A DNA stretch of 32,340 nucleotides from Deltaproteobacteria bacterium (GTDB lineage Bacteria; Desulfobacterota; Desulfomonilia; Desulfomonilales; Desulfomonilaceae): the NCBI GenBank assembly GCA_026388665.1, contig JAPLJJ010000083.1:1-32340 (forward strand), written 5' to 3'. The position numbers and the translations under genes are program-made. The notes below the pieces were generated by a model, which saw only the letters and a list, made by a program, of their open reading frames with translations, ran no database searches and was not told where the DNA came from. Shown here in pieces: positions 32,340-32,340 of the stretch; position 1 is the first letter of the stretch; every line of letters begins with the position of its first letter.

Positions 32340-32340
32340 A

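Overview
This window reads as chromosome from a strict anaerobe. The evidence is an oxygen-sensitive class III ribonucleotide reductase (nrdD/nrdG), formate-tetrahydrofolate ligase, and a complex I locus whose electron-input genes resemble those of anaerobic bifurcating hydrogenases. Gene content and codon use suggest a syntrophic or sulfate-reducing deltaproteobacterium (Desulfobacterota, Syntrophia/Desulfomonilia-like). That placement is an inference and no species is named. No phage, insertion sequence or CRISPR array is visible. Coding density is high: the largest gene-free stretches are about 267 bp (3360-3626) and 246 bp (26382-26627), and each holds regulatory-looking repeats.

Layout. 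(1) 1-2538: the 3' part of nrdD (cut by the left edge), a small CGKC thioredoxin-fold protein, and nrdG. (2) 2583-3359, minus strand: a short-chain dehydrogenase. (3) 3627-9424: a signalling-type set, namely a DRTGG protein, a CBS-pair/GHKL-ATPase fusion, nuoABCD, a second DRTGG protein, a PHP phosphoesterase and a short GHKL ATPase. (4) 9463-15068: the soluble input module, with nuoE, a small thioredoxin-like ferredoxin, a HydB/HndC-type nuoF and a formate-dehydrogenase-like nuoG that lacks the Cys/Sec metal ligand. (5) 15089-22820: the membrane arm nuoHIJKLMN, interrupted around nuoI by intergenic inverted repeats and a 16-bp perfect palindrome. (6) 22855-25592: purQ, fhs and a strong intrinsic terminator. 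(7) Minus-strand coaX, then plus-strand genes: an HDAC-family deacetylase, truB, an exported glutamine-amidotransferase-fold protein, a PaaI-like thioesterase, a sigma-54 response regulator and a small unknown protein. (8) tRNA-Val(TAC) and tRNA-Asp(GTC) at the right edge behind a good sigma-70 promoter.

The central locus appears to encode a complete 14-subunit complex I (NuoA-N, with C and D unfused) with an enlarged iron-sulfur complement. Two parallel sets of putative sensor/ATPase proteins are woven into it. DRTGG, PHP and GHKL-ATPase genes are known companions of NAD-linked [FeFe]-hydrogenase operons, so this locus looks like a fusion of a hydrogenase-type input and regulatory cassette with a complex I membrane arm. 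The role of the regulatory proteins is not established, and they are the best candidate here for an undescribed system.
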